DNA from: UBA1876 sp003446665
GTDB taxonomy: Bacteria > Synergistota > Synergistia > Synergistales > Thermovirgaceae
Assembly (NCBI GenBank): GCA_040616305.1
Contig: CP159918.1
Coordinates: forward strand, 1,798,001-1,862,000
Reading direction: 5' to 3'
DNA: 64,000 nt
The position numbers and the translations under genes were made by a program. The notes under the pieces were generated by a model. The model was not told where the DNA came from. It searched no databases and saw nothing but the letters and a program-made list of their open reading frames with translations. Every line of letters starts with the position of its first letter. The first letter of the stretch is position 1. Shown in pieces: positions 23,150 to 31,363 of this stretch.

Positions 23150-24700
23150 ATGGCTGTCAATGCGGCAGGACGAAACATACCCAACAACATTCCCGGTTAC
23201 GGCGATGTTCTCCCCTTCCGGGGACACACCAAGCGTCTTCCCAAGGGAAACCGCTTCGGAAAGAAAAACAGGGCTACCTTCAACACCAGAACAGACAAGA
23301 CCCTTCCCAATTTGAAAGCGGCCATCAAGGCCTCGGGCCTTCAAAGCGGCATGACCATATCCTTCCACCACCATCTCAGGAACGGAGATTATGTGGTCAA
23401 CATGGTCCTGGACGCCTGCTACGAACTTGGGATCAAGGACCTGGTCGTCTTCCCTACGGCCCTTTTCGGCGTCCACAAGCACCTGACCAAGCACATACAA
23501 AAAGGCGTAATAAAACAGATCCAGGGTTCAGTGAACGGCCCCATAGGGCAACTGGCTTCCGAAGGCGGGATGGAGTTGCCCGTAGTTCTCAGGAGCCACG
23601 GAGGACGACCCCGGGCCGTCATGAGCGGCGACGTTCATATTGACGTGGCCTTCATAGCAGCACCCACGGCAGACCGTTACGGCAACCTCTCAGGCGCACA
23701 CGGCGAGTCGGCCTGCGGCTCTCTCGGTTATGCCCATACCGACGCCGACTATGCCGAGTGCGTTGTGGCGGTGACGGATAACCTGGTTAACTACCCGGCG
23801 CTCGACATACAGATTCCCCAGACCCAGGTCGACTACGTGGTGGAGGTCGAAAAAATAGGCGATCCCGCCGGCATTGTTTCCGGAACGACCAGGGTGACCC
23901 GCGACCCCATGCGACTTCTGATAGCCCGCTACGCGGCTCGCCTGATCGAGGCAAGCCCATACTTCAAGGAAGGCATTTCCTTTCAGACAGGAGCGGGGGG
24001 GATCTCCCTCGCGGCCGCGGCCTACGTCCGGGACGCCATGCGCGAACGTGGTATAAAGGGAAGTTTCGGCCTCGGCGGCATAACGGGCTTTTTCGTGAAC
24101 ATGCTTGAAGAAGGCCTTTTCGAGCAGATCCTTGATGTGCAGTCTTTCGACCTCGCCGCCGTCGAGTCGATCTCCCGAAACGCCAGACACGTCGAGATCT
24201 CGGCCGACTGGTACGCCAACCCCTGGAACGCCGGTTGCACGGTGAACATGCTCGATACTGTCGTACTGGGAGCAACCGAGGTCGACAGGAAGTTCAACGT
24301 CAACGTCAACACAGAGGCCGACGGGGCATTGCTCCACGGAATAGGCGGGCACCAGGACACTGCGAGCGGAGCCAAACTGACTATCATAACCACGCCACTT
24401 CTTCGGGGGAGGATCCCCTCGGTGGTGGACTCGGTTTACACTGTAACCACTCCGGGTGAGGTCGTGGATGCCGTGGTGACCGAATTCGGCGTTGCCGTCA
24501 ACCCGAACAGGAAAGACCTGATCGAGGCCGCCAAATCCGACCCCGGGATACCGCTGGTCACTATCGACGACCTGGTGGAAAAGGCTCAAAAACTTACAGG
24601 ACCTATGGCTCCGGTCGAAGTGGAAGACCGCATCATCGGCGTCGTCGAGTACAGGGACGGTTCCGTCATCGACGTGGTCCGGCAATTGAAGAAGAAATAA
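23150..24700 (+). CDS. citF: Citrate lyase alpha subunit (citrate:acetyl-ACP transferase)
   Basis: A 516-residue subunit of the CitF family, which exchanges acetyl for citryl on the carrier protein. N-terminal NAAGRNIPNNIPGYG, the SFHHHLRNGDYVVN segment, APTADRYGNLSG, SFQTGAGGISLAA, SFGLGGITGFFV and GIGGHQDTASGAK are conserved family regions typical of the CoA-transferase fold. Length is as expected (about 510). GGGGGGTG precedes the ATG. With CitD and CitE it forms the complete lyase; ATP-independent cleavage of citrate would yield acetate plus oxaloacetate. The operon ends here at a strong terminator. Confidence 0.93.
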   Translation: MAVNAAGRNIPNNIPGYGDVLPFRGHTKRLPKGNRFGKKNRATFNTRTDKTLPNLKAAIKASGLQSGMTISFHHHLRNGDYVVNMVLDACYELGIKDLVVFPTALFGVHKHLTKHIQKGVIKQIQGSVNGPIGQLASEGGMELPVVLRSHGGRPRAVMSGDVHIDVAFIAAPTADRYGNLSGAHGESACGSLGYAHTDADYAECVVAVTDNLVNYPALDIQIPQTQVDYVVEVEKIGDPAGIVSGTTRVTRDPMRLLIARYAARLIEASPYFKEGISFQTGAGGISLAAAAYVRDAMRERGIKGSFGLGGITGFFVNMLEEGLFEQILDVQSFDLAAVESISRNARHVEISADWYANPWNAGCTVNMLDTVVLGATEVDRKFNVNVNTEADGALLHGIGGHQDTASGAKLTIITTPLLRGRIPSVVDSVYTVTTPGEVVDAVVTEFGVAVNPNRKDLIEAAKSDPGIPLVTIDDLVEKAQKLTGPMAPVEVEDRIIGVVEYRDGSVIDVVRQLKKK

Positions 24701-24704
24701 AACG

Positions 24705-24734
24705 GCCGGGGGGCTTCCAATGCCCCCGGCTTTT
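24705..24734 (+). terminator. Intrinsic terminator of the citrate operon
   Basis: An 8-bp GC-rich stem (GCCGGGGG 24705-24712 with 24723-24730) is followed by TTTT, 5 bp after the citF stop codon. Confidence 0.85.
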
Positions 24735-24909
24735 GGCATTCTCCCGAACCTGCTACATTCTGCGGTCGCAATCTCTTCCCTCAAACAATCTCCCCGGCTC
24801 AGGTGATCTGACTTCGTCCGGTTTTACCCGGCAAGGAGCGACAGAACTTTTGCGCAAAATCATATAGAGGGGAACCACCTCAACCTTTTTTCGACTCTCG
24901 CCGTTCGAA

Positions 24910-24940
24910 GGGAAAGTCTGGTAGACTTGTCCCGGAGGTG
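24910..24940 (+). promoter_or_regulatory. Hairpin abutting the ribosome site of the helicase gene
   Basis: GGGAAAGTCT (24910-24919) pairs with 24923-24933 through ten base pairs with one bulged G, immediately before GGAGGTG (24934-24940). A stable structure this close to the ribosome site may tune initiation at the non-ATG start 8 nt downstream. The rest of 24735-24909 shows no gene. Confidence 0.45.
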
Positions 24941-24948
24941 AGAAGATC

Positions 24949-27216
24949 CTGCTTAAGGAACGGCGTAAAACCATAGATGAATTTCTGCAATCTCTCCCGT
25001 CTTTCGGCGGAGAAATAGCCGCCCGGCGGGTTTATCCCAGGCGACCGGCGAAATGGGGCGAATGGCCCGAGATAGACGCCAGGCTCCGTGACGCCCTGAT
25101 CAAAAGGGGCATCGAAAGGCCGTATATCCATCAGGCCAGGGCCATCAAAGCCGCCCTTTCGGGTAGTAACGTGGTTACAGTAACGCCCACGGCTTCGGGG
25201 AAAACTCTTTGCTACAACGTTCCCGTTCTTGACGCGATTCTCAAAGACGATACAGCACGGACCTTGTACCTCTTCCCCACAAAGGCTCTCAGCCAGGATC
25301 AGCTGGCAGAGCTTTACGGTCTCATACAGGAGGCCGGAGCCCCGGTAAAGACTTTCACCTACGATGGTGATACGCCTCCTTCAGCACGCACGAAACTGCG
25401 CGCCGCGGGCCATATTGTCATAACCAACCCGGACATGCTCAACACCGGGATTCTCCCCCACCACACCAAGTGGATAAAACTTTTCGAAAACCTCCGGTAC
25501 GTGGTCATCGACGAATTACACACGTACCGCGGAGTGTTCGGCTCTCACGTAGCCAACCTTTTCCGGAGACTCAAGCGGATCTGTGCCTTTTACGGTTCAA
25601 GTCCCCGCTTCATCTGCAGTTCGGCGACCATCAGAAATCCAAAAGACCTGGCAGAACGCCTCCTCGAGGAACCCGTGACCGTCATTGGGGAAAGCGGAGC
25701 GCCAAGCGGCGAAAAGAGGATTCTTTTTTACAATCCCCCGGTAGTGAACAGTCAGCTCGGCATACGCAGGTCGTCGCTGAAAGAAACTGCCAGGATTGCC
25801 GGCGAAGCCGCCATAAACGGAATCAGCACCATTGTTTTTACACGATCCAGAATCAACGTGGAACTGCTTCTTACCTACGTCAGAAGGAGCCTTCGTCAAA
25901 AGGGGATACCACCTGAATCCGTCGCAGGCTACAGGGGAGGGTATCTTCCAAACGAAAGGCGTGAAATAGAAAAACGCCTGAGAGAAGGATCGCTTTCCTG
26001 CGTAATAAGCACCAACGCGCTTGAACTGGGTATCGATATCGGATCCCTCGAGCTCGCTGTCTTGCACGGATATCCAGGCAGCGTGGCTTCAACCTGGCAA
26101 CAGATGGGACGGGCCGGGCGCCAAAGCGACTTGTCGGCGGCAGTTCTGGTGGCTTCATCCTTCGCATTGGACCAGTTCCTGGCTTCCCAGCCCGACTATT
26201 TCTTCGGCGCCTCGCCGGAACAGGCCAGGATCAATGCGGACAACCTTTACATTCTGGTAAACCACATCAAGTGTGCGGCTTTCGAGCTCCCCTTCAAAAG
26301 GGAAGAGACTTTCGGCAAGGAAGACACAAGAGAGATCCTCGAATACCTCGAGGCAAACGGCGTGCTTCATCAGGCGGGAGACAGGTACCACTGGCAGGCC
26401 GACTCCTTCCCTGCCGAGTCTTTGTCGCTCAGGAGCGCCACCAGCGAAAACTACGTGATCATCGACATCACCGAGACGTCAAAGCCCGTCGTCATCGGCG
26501 AGGTAGACCGACCGAGTGCCCCGATGCTCATCCACCCCGAAGCGATATATTTTCATGGCGGTGAACCATATCAGGTGAAGGAACTGGACACCGAAGGCAT
26601 GCGCTGTTATGTAAAGAGAGTCGACGTTGATTACTACACCGACGCCGACATGGCGGTCCGCTTCCAGGTCCTTGACACCTTTGAAACACTAAACCAGTGG
26701 GGCTGGGGCGAGGTGCTTCTCGCCTCGAGACCGACGGTTTACAAGAAAATCCGCCTTCACACTCACGAGAACGTCGGGTACGGCCACATTCACCTGCCCG
26801 AAGACCAGATGCACACCACGGCTTGCTGGTTCAGCCTGCCCACGGGGATAGTCTGGGAAGGGTGGTCCGAGGACCGGAGGAGTTCGGCCCTGACGGGCCT
26901 GGCTCACCTGATGAGGGGAACGGCCCCGCTTTTTCTGATGTGTGACCGTCACGACCTCAGGATTCACAGCATGGTCAAAGACCCCTTTCTTGGCGGAGCC
27001 GCCGTCTATCTGGCGGACAACTATCCGGGTGGCGTAGGCCTCGCAGAGGCCGCCTTCGGGATCAGGGATCTTCTGCTCAAGGCTTCCGCCGAAGCACTGG
27101 CCGGATGCCCATGCGAGGATGGTTGCCCTGCCTGTGTGGGCGCCCTTGGTTCGCAGATGAGATCCAAAAGGGACACCCGGTTTCTGTTGGATACGTTGAT
27201 AGAGATGAACCGTTGA
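24949..27216 (+). CDS. mrfA: MrfA/YprA-type DEAD/DEAH helicase with DUF1998 zinc domain
   Basis: A superfamily 2 helicase of about 755 residues. Motif I is TPTASGKT, motif II DELHTY, motif III SSATIRN, motif V STNALELGIDIG and motif VI QQMGRAGRQ. The C-terminal DUF1998 region ends with a four-cysteine cluster CPCEDGCPACVG, as in Bacillus MrfA, a mitomycin-damage repair helicase. Conserved sequence (PYIHQARAI, the Q-motif region) extends well upstream of the first GTG at 25171, and the frame is open only back to a TAG at 24922. Between them no ATG, GTG or TTG exists; CTG at 24949 has GGAGGTG 8 nt upstream and is taken as the start. Confidence 0.85.
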   Translation: MLKERRKTIDEFLQSLPSFGGEIAARRVYPRRPAKWGEWPEIDARLRDALIKRGIERPYIHQARAIKAALSGSNVVTVTPTASGKTLCYNVPVLDAILKDDTARTLYLFPTKALSQDQLAELYGLIQEAGAPVKTFTYDGDTPPSARTKLRAAGHIVITNPDMLNTGILPHHTKWIKLFENLRYVVIDELHTYRGVFGSHVANLFRRLKRICAFYGSSPRFICSSATIRNPKDLAERLLEEPVTVIGESGAPSGEKRILFYNPPVVNSQLGIRRSSLKETARIAGEAAINGISTIVFTRSRINVELLLTYVRRSLRQKGIPPESVAGYRGGYLPNERREIEKRLREGSLSCVISTNALELGIDIGSLELAVLHGYPGSVASTWQQMGRAGRQSDLSAAVLVASSFALDQFLASQPDYFFGASPEQARINADNLYILVNHIKCAAFELPFKREETFGKEDTREILEYLEANGVLHQAGDRYHWQADSFPAESLSLRSATSENYVIIDITETSKPVVIGEVDRPSAPMLIHPEAIYFHGGEPYQVKELDTEGMRCYVKRVDVDYYTDADMAVRFQVLDTFETLNQWGWGEVLLASRPTVYKKIRLHTHENVGYGHIHLPEDQMHTTACWFSLPTGIVWEGWSEDRRSSALTGLAHLMRGTAPLFLMCDRHDLRIHSMVKDPFLGGAAVYLADNYPGGVGLAEAAFGIRDLLLKASAEALAGCPCEDGCPACVGALGSQMRSKRDTRFLLDTLIEMNR

Positions 27217-27241
27217 CCCTCGGGAGGCGGTCGGTCAAAAG

Positions 27242-28420
27242 ATGGAAAAATCAAAAAGGCTTGAACGACTTCTAGGTCCCGTAAAAACCGGAATGCCCCG
27301 GACAGGGGAACGTGAAATATCGGGGCTTCCCTACGGTAAATGGCTTGAAGACGGCGTATACCTTGTCGAAGAATCCTTTCCCCTCTCCCTGCACCATGGC
27401 AAGGTTCCCCTTAAAGACCTTTCCGGCGCAGCTCAAGTTCTCTCGGAGTGGGGAGCCACGGAAAACGCCGTTTTCCTCGACCTCGAAACAACAGGTCTTG
27501 CGGGCGGAACCGGCACATACGCCTTTCTGGCTGGAGCCGGCAGGGTAATGGGAAACGCCTTCGTGGTAAGGCAGTTATTTCTTTCCACTCCAGGAGCCGA
27601 AAAACCCTGGCTCGACCACCTTTTCGAATGGATCGCACCGGCAAATGGATTCGTAACCTATAACGGAAAGCGTTTCGACCTGCCGATACTTCAGACCCGA
27701 GCCATTTTGAACAGGAAGGACCCCCCAGGTGAAGGGAAAGGGCACCTGGATTTGCTGTACCTCGCGAGGGCACTGTGGAGAGGACGCCTTCCCGATTGCA
27801 GGCTGGGAACCATTGAAGCCGGCATCCTCGGAGTAAACCGCGAATACGAGGACGTTCCAGGCTGGCTGGTACCGCAACATTATGCAGATTTCCTTCGGAC
27901 CGGCGACGCGCGCCCTCTCTCCGGCGTCTTTATCCATAACAAAACCGACATTTTATCGCTGGCATCTCTCAAAATATTTACTGCGGCCCTTCTCAAGGGA
28001 AACGCAGGCTCTTTCGACGACATGCTCCGTTCCGGAGACCTTTGGGCCTCCCGCAACAGGCTCCAGGAAGCGGAAAAACTTTGGTGCCTGGCAGGGAAGC
28101 ACTCTTCGGAAGATGTCACCAAGGCCTGCCTGAGACTTGCCTTTGCCGCGAAACGGCGCCAACGGTGGGACCGGGCGGCGGAACTTTTTGAACGCAGCCT
28201 CGGGAACCGTTCCACGCAACTTGCTGCACTCGTCGAATTGGCGAAAATTTTCGAACACAAATTCTGCATGTACGAAAAAGCCCTGGAATACGCGGAAGAA
28301 GCCCTGGCAAGACACAGGGAAAACCGCCCCTTCGCTGAAGTCGGCAGATGGTCGGACACAAGAGGCGACCTGATTAAAAGGATAGAGAGACTGAGAAAAA
28401 AGATAGCCGAAAGGACTTGA
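27242..28420 (+). CDS. mrfB: MrfB/YprB-type DEDD exonuclease with C-terminal TPR-like repeats
   Basis: A 392-residue protein. Residues ~75-240 form an RNase H-like DEDD exonuclease: FLDLETTGLAGGTGTYAF gives the D-x-E pair, FVTYNGKRFDLPIL the second Asp, and HNKTDILSLA the last Asp. The remaining ~130 residues are helical repeats resembling TPRs (RWDRAAELFERSL, KALEYAEEALARH). It starts 25 bp after the helicase gene. In Bacillus subtilis the MrfA helicase and MrfB nuclease act together in a UvrA-independent repair route for mitomycin C adducts, so the pair here is very probably the same module. Confidence 0.88.
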   Translation: MEKSKRLERLLGPVKTGMPRTGEREISGLPYGKWLEDGVYLVEESFPLSLHHGKVPLKDLSGAAQVLSEWGATENAVFLDLETTGLAGGTGTYAFLAGAGRVMGNAFVVRQLFLSTPGAEKPWLDHLFEWIAPANGFVTYNGKRFDLPILQTRAILNRKDPPGEGKGHLDLLYLARALWRGRLPDCRLGTIEAGILGVNREYEDVPGWLVPQHYADFLRTGDARPLSGVFIHNKTDILSLASLKIFTAALLKGNAGSFDDMLRSGDLWASRNRLQEAEKLWCLAGKHSSEDVTKACLRLAFAAKRRQRWDRAAELFERSLGNRSTQLAALVELAKIFEHKFCMYEKALEYAEEALARHRENRPFAEVGRWSDTRGDLIKRIERLRKKIAERT

Positions 28421-28547
28421 CAAAAACAGCGTCACCGCGCAAATGTTATAGTTGAAAAGGATAAAGTTTCCCTTTTCCATCACAACATGCGGCAAATGTA
28501 AAGCCCGTTTTGCCGGCTTTACGGACAACCGGAAGGAGGTTTTAGTG

Positions 28548-29930
28548 ATGAACGTTCCGGCTCACATATTCAGGGAATATGACATCAGGGGTAACGCCGA
28601 GGAAGAGCTGACTTCCGGAAATGTCCGGGCCATAGCTCACGCCTACGGTACGTTTCTGGCAAGAAAGGGTGTTGATAAAATAACTATCGGAGGCGACATC
28701 CGGCCATCTACGGCACGCATAAGGGAAGACGTAAAAGAGGGAGTCACCTCTGCCGGTGTCGACGTCATAGACATCGGCACCGTCACTACTCCGATGCTTT
28801 ACTGGAGCTTTTTCCATTTCGACGTTTCCGGGGGCGTCATGATCACCGGAAGCCACAATCCACCCGAATTCAACGGTTTGAAGCTGGCTTTTGGAAAAAC
28901 CACGCTATATGGCGAACAGATCAAGGACATCCATCGCATGATCGAAGCAGGAGACTTTTACAAGGCCCCGAAAAAGGGGAGCGTTTTGCTTGAGGACATA
29001 AGCGGTCCCTATCTGGACATGCTCGTGTCGAAGATAAAGCTTGGCGACAGGAAGCTCAAGGTCGTCACCGATTCCGGCAACGCCACGGCCGGGCCTTTCA
29101 TAAACGATTTTCTGAAGCGGATAGGCTGCGACGTAGTAGCCCTTTTCGCGGAACCCGACAACCGCTTTCCCAATCATCACCCCGACCCTACGAAGAGGGA
29201 AAACCTCAGGGACCTCATCGAAACGGTCTGCCGCGAGGAAGCCGACGTCGGTCTCGGATTCGACGGTGACGCGGACAGGATAGGCGTAGTGGACGACAAG
29301 GGCAACGTAGTGTGGGGCGACATTCTGATGGCTCTTTACTGGCGCGAGATCCTGCCCAAGCATCCGGGTACCAGGGCTATCGTCGAGGTAAAAAGCTCCC
29401 AGGCCCTTGTGGACGAAATAAAACGCCTAGGAGGCGAAGTGGTCTGGTGGAAGTCGGGGCACTCTCTCATAAAGGCCAAGATGAAGGAGCTCGGCGCCCT
29501 CTTTTCGGGAGAAGTCTCGGGTCACATGTTCTTCGCCGACGAATATTACGGTTTCGATGACTCTTTCTATGCCGCGGGCAGGTTGTTGAGGATCCTCTCG
29601 AACGACGAAAGGTGCCTTTCAGAAATGCTGTCCGGCATACCCGTATACTACAGTACCGCCGAGACCAGGGTCCCCTGCAGCGAAGAGACCAAATTCGAAG
29701 TAATAGAGAAGATCAAAGAAAGCGCCCTTAAGGATTTCGATGCTATAACCGTCGACGGCGTCAGGATCCTCTACCCCAGGGGGTGGGGCCTTGTGCGGGC
29801 TTCCAACACTCAACCGGTGCTTGTAGCCCGCGCCGAAGGAAAAACCCAAAAGGACCTCGAAGAATACGCGGCGGACCTCAAGCGCCGCATGATGGAAGCA
29901 GGCGTAGGGGATTTCGACTGGGAGTACTGA
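28548..29930 (+). CDS. manB: Phosphomannomutase/phosphoglucomutase
   Basis: A 460-residue alpha-D-phosphohexomutase. All four active-site elements are visible: phosphoserine loop MITGSHNPPEFNG near residue 100, metal loop GFDGDADRIG near 240, sugar-specificity loop GEVSGHMFF near 325, and phosphate-binding RASNTQPVLVARAEG near the C terminus. It interconverts hexose 6- and 1-phosphates for nucleotide-sugar supply. GGAAGGAGGT lies 7 nt before ATG 28548, which decides the start over an earlier in-frame codon. It is 127 bp after mrfB and followed by its own terminator. Confidence 0.92.
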   Translation: MNVPAHIFREYDIRGNAEEELTSGNVRAIAHAYGTFLARKGVDKITIGGDIRPSTARIREDVKEGVTSAGVDVIDIGTVTTPMLYWSFFHFDVSGGVMITGSHNPPEFNGLKLAFGKTTLYGEQIKDIHRMIEAGDFYKAPKKGSVLLEDISGPYLDMLVSKIKLGDRKLKVVTDSGNATAGPFINDFLKRIGCDVVALFAEPDNRFPNHHPDPTKRENLRDLIETVCREEADVGLGFDGDADRIGVVDDKGNVVWGDILMALYWREILPKHPGTRAIVEVKSSQALVDEIKRLGGEVVWWKSGHSLIKAKMKELGALFSGEVSGHMFFADEYYGFDDSFYAAGRLLRILSNDERCLSEMLSGIPVYYSTAETRVPCSEETKFEVIEKIKESALKDFDAITVDGVRILYPRGWGLVRASNTQPVLVARAEGKTQKDLEEYAADLKRRMMEAGVGDFDWEY

Positions 29931-29940
29931 TAAAAGACCC

Positions 29941-29983
29941 GGGGAGCAGGACTCTTTTCGAGCCTGCTCCCCATTAATTTTTT
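29941..29983 (+). terminator. Intrinsic terminator after phosphomannomutase
   Basis: A perfect 10-bp stem (GGGGAGCAGG 29941-29950 with 29963-29972) is followed by ATTAATTTTTT. Confidence 0.85.
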
Positions 29984-30115
29984 CCAAAACTCCCTTTTGC
30001 TCTCAAACAAGTCAATTTGCATAATCGCCTGAGAGCGGCAGGTCTTGTAATTCAGGCAGATATTTTTTGTCTGTTTTTTTTCTTTGGCTAAAAGGGCCGT
30101 CGAAAGGGTGTCCAA

Positions 30116-31261
30116 GTGAGGATTTATATGTTTTTTCTCATATTTTTTTCCGTCTACGGCCTGGCCAACTGGTACATAACAAGTCGAATCTTCCGCATCG
30201 GGCCATTTTCGGGACGCTGCAAGGTACCTGCAAGGCTTGCCTGGCTGTTGCTTGTCCTTGCTTTCCCGATTGGAAGCATTTGCAGTCACCTTTGCAGACT
30301 CTTGTTACTGGACCGGTTGCTTTGGCTTGGAAGCTGGTACCTTGGCTTGATGACATATTCCCTGTTATTTTTCGCAGCTTTAGACATATGGAAGCTAATA
30401 AATTTGTCATGGCGCCGGGTGCGGGGGCAGGAATACCGTCTCTTTCCCGTTTATATCATTGTCATGATCGTCATCCTGGCCGTCGGACACATCAACGCCA
30501 CACAGCCTGAAATACGGTCTTTTGAAATATCCCTTCCAGGCGTTCAGGGAAAAAGTGCATTAAGAGCGGCCCTTGTTTCGGACATACACGCCGGGATAAT
30601 GGTCAACAATCACTGGCTGAACAAGATCGTCGATACCATCAATGAAACCGAACCCGATATCGTTTTTCTCGTTGGCGACATCGTGGACAGCGACGTGACC
30701 CAGGCTCACGAGGAAAAGCTTTCCGAGGTGCTGGCGGGACTTGACGCGCCTCTTGGGGTATATGCCGTCACCGGGAACCACGAGTACTACACGGATACGG
30801 CCGAGGCCGTAAATGCTATCGAATCAGGTGGCGTGGAGGTGCTTCTCGATGAAACCCGTGAAATCGGAAACCTCTTCGTCCTGGTGGGAAGGAAAGACAT
30901 CCAGGCAGAACGATTTGAAGGTTCCCTCAAAAGCCTGCGGGAAATCCTGGAGGGTTCAAACAGCGATCTTCCGGTAATAGTACTGGACCACACACCTGTG
31001 CGGCTTGAGGAAGCGGCTGAGACCGGTGTCGCGCTCCAGCTTTCTGGACACACCCATAACGGACAGCTTTTCCCTTTCAATTTCATAACCGACGCTATTT
31101 TCGAGCAAGATTGGGGCTTTTTAAAAAAGGGGAAAACTTTGTTTTACACCTCTTGCGGAGTCGGTACCTGGGGACCTCCTATCCGGACAAACTCAAGACC
31201 CGAAGTGGTTCTTCTTAAGATTATCTTCGACCCTGAAGCTGTTTTCCCCGAAATACTATAG
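30116..31261 (+). CDS. Membrane-anchored calcineurin-like metallophosphoesterase
   Basis: A 381-residue protein with about four N-terminal hydrophobic segments (residues ~5-130) followed by a YkuE-type metallophosphoesterase domain. The dinuclear metal motifs are VSDIHAG, VGDIVDSD, TGNHEYY, and SGHTHNGQLFPF in order. Family members act on phosphodiesters or lipid-linked pyrophosphates such as UDP-diacylglucosamine, often at the membrane. Start is uncertain: GTG 30116 has AAAGGG 7 nt upstream, while ATG 30128 has GTGAGG 6 nt upstream. No operon partner; a GC-rich hairpin lies in the convergent gap beyond its stop. Confidence 0.85.
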   Translation: MRIYMFFLIFFSVYGLANWYITSRIFRIGPFSGRCKVPARLAWLLLVLAFPIGSICSHLCRLLLLDRLLWLGSWYLGLMTYSLLFFAALDIWKLINLSWRRVRGQEYRLFPVYIIVMIVILAVGHINATQPEIRSFEISLPGVQGKSALRAALVSDIHAGIMVNNHWLNKIVDTINETEPDIVFLVGDIVDSDVTQAHEEKLSEVLAGLDAPLGVYAVTGNHEYYTDTAEAVNAIESGGVEVLLDETREIGNLFVLVGRKDIQAERFEGSLKSLREILEGSNSDLPVIVLDHTPVRLEEAAETGVALQLSGHTHNGQLFPFNFITDAIFEQDWGFLKKGKTLFYTSCGVGTWGPPIRTNSRPEVVLLKIIFDPEAVFPEIL

Positions 31262-31320
31262 CCTTTTTGTAACAATAAAGCCTGCCTATTGTAACTGTTT
31301 TTTCTATTCCCTTCGGGAAA

Positions 31321-31348
31321 GAGGCGGCGGAAATCAATCCGCCGCCTC
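31321..31348. terminator. GC-rich hairpin between convergent genes
   Basis: GAGGCGGCGG (31321-31330) pairs perfectly with 31339-31348. T-runs are weak on both sides (TT on plus; TTTCCC on minus). It probably serves the leftward hypD operon and perhaps both genes. Confidence 0.6.
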
Positions 31349-31363
31349 TTAAACGCTGTTTTT

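Noticed and set aside
22002..24700. Complete citrate lyase assembly locus
   Set aside because: Only citD, citE and citF are present; no citC, citX or citG lies within the window, so they must be elsewhere or absent.
23690..24784. A 364-residue minus-strand open frame over citF
   Set aside because: The citF product has full family motifs on the plus strand; the antisense frame has none and crosses the operon terminator.
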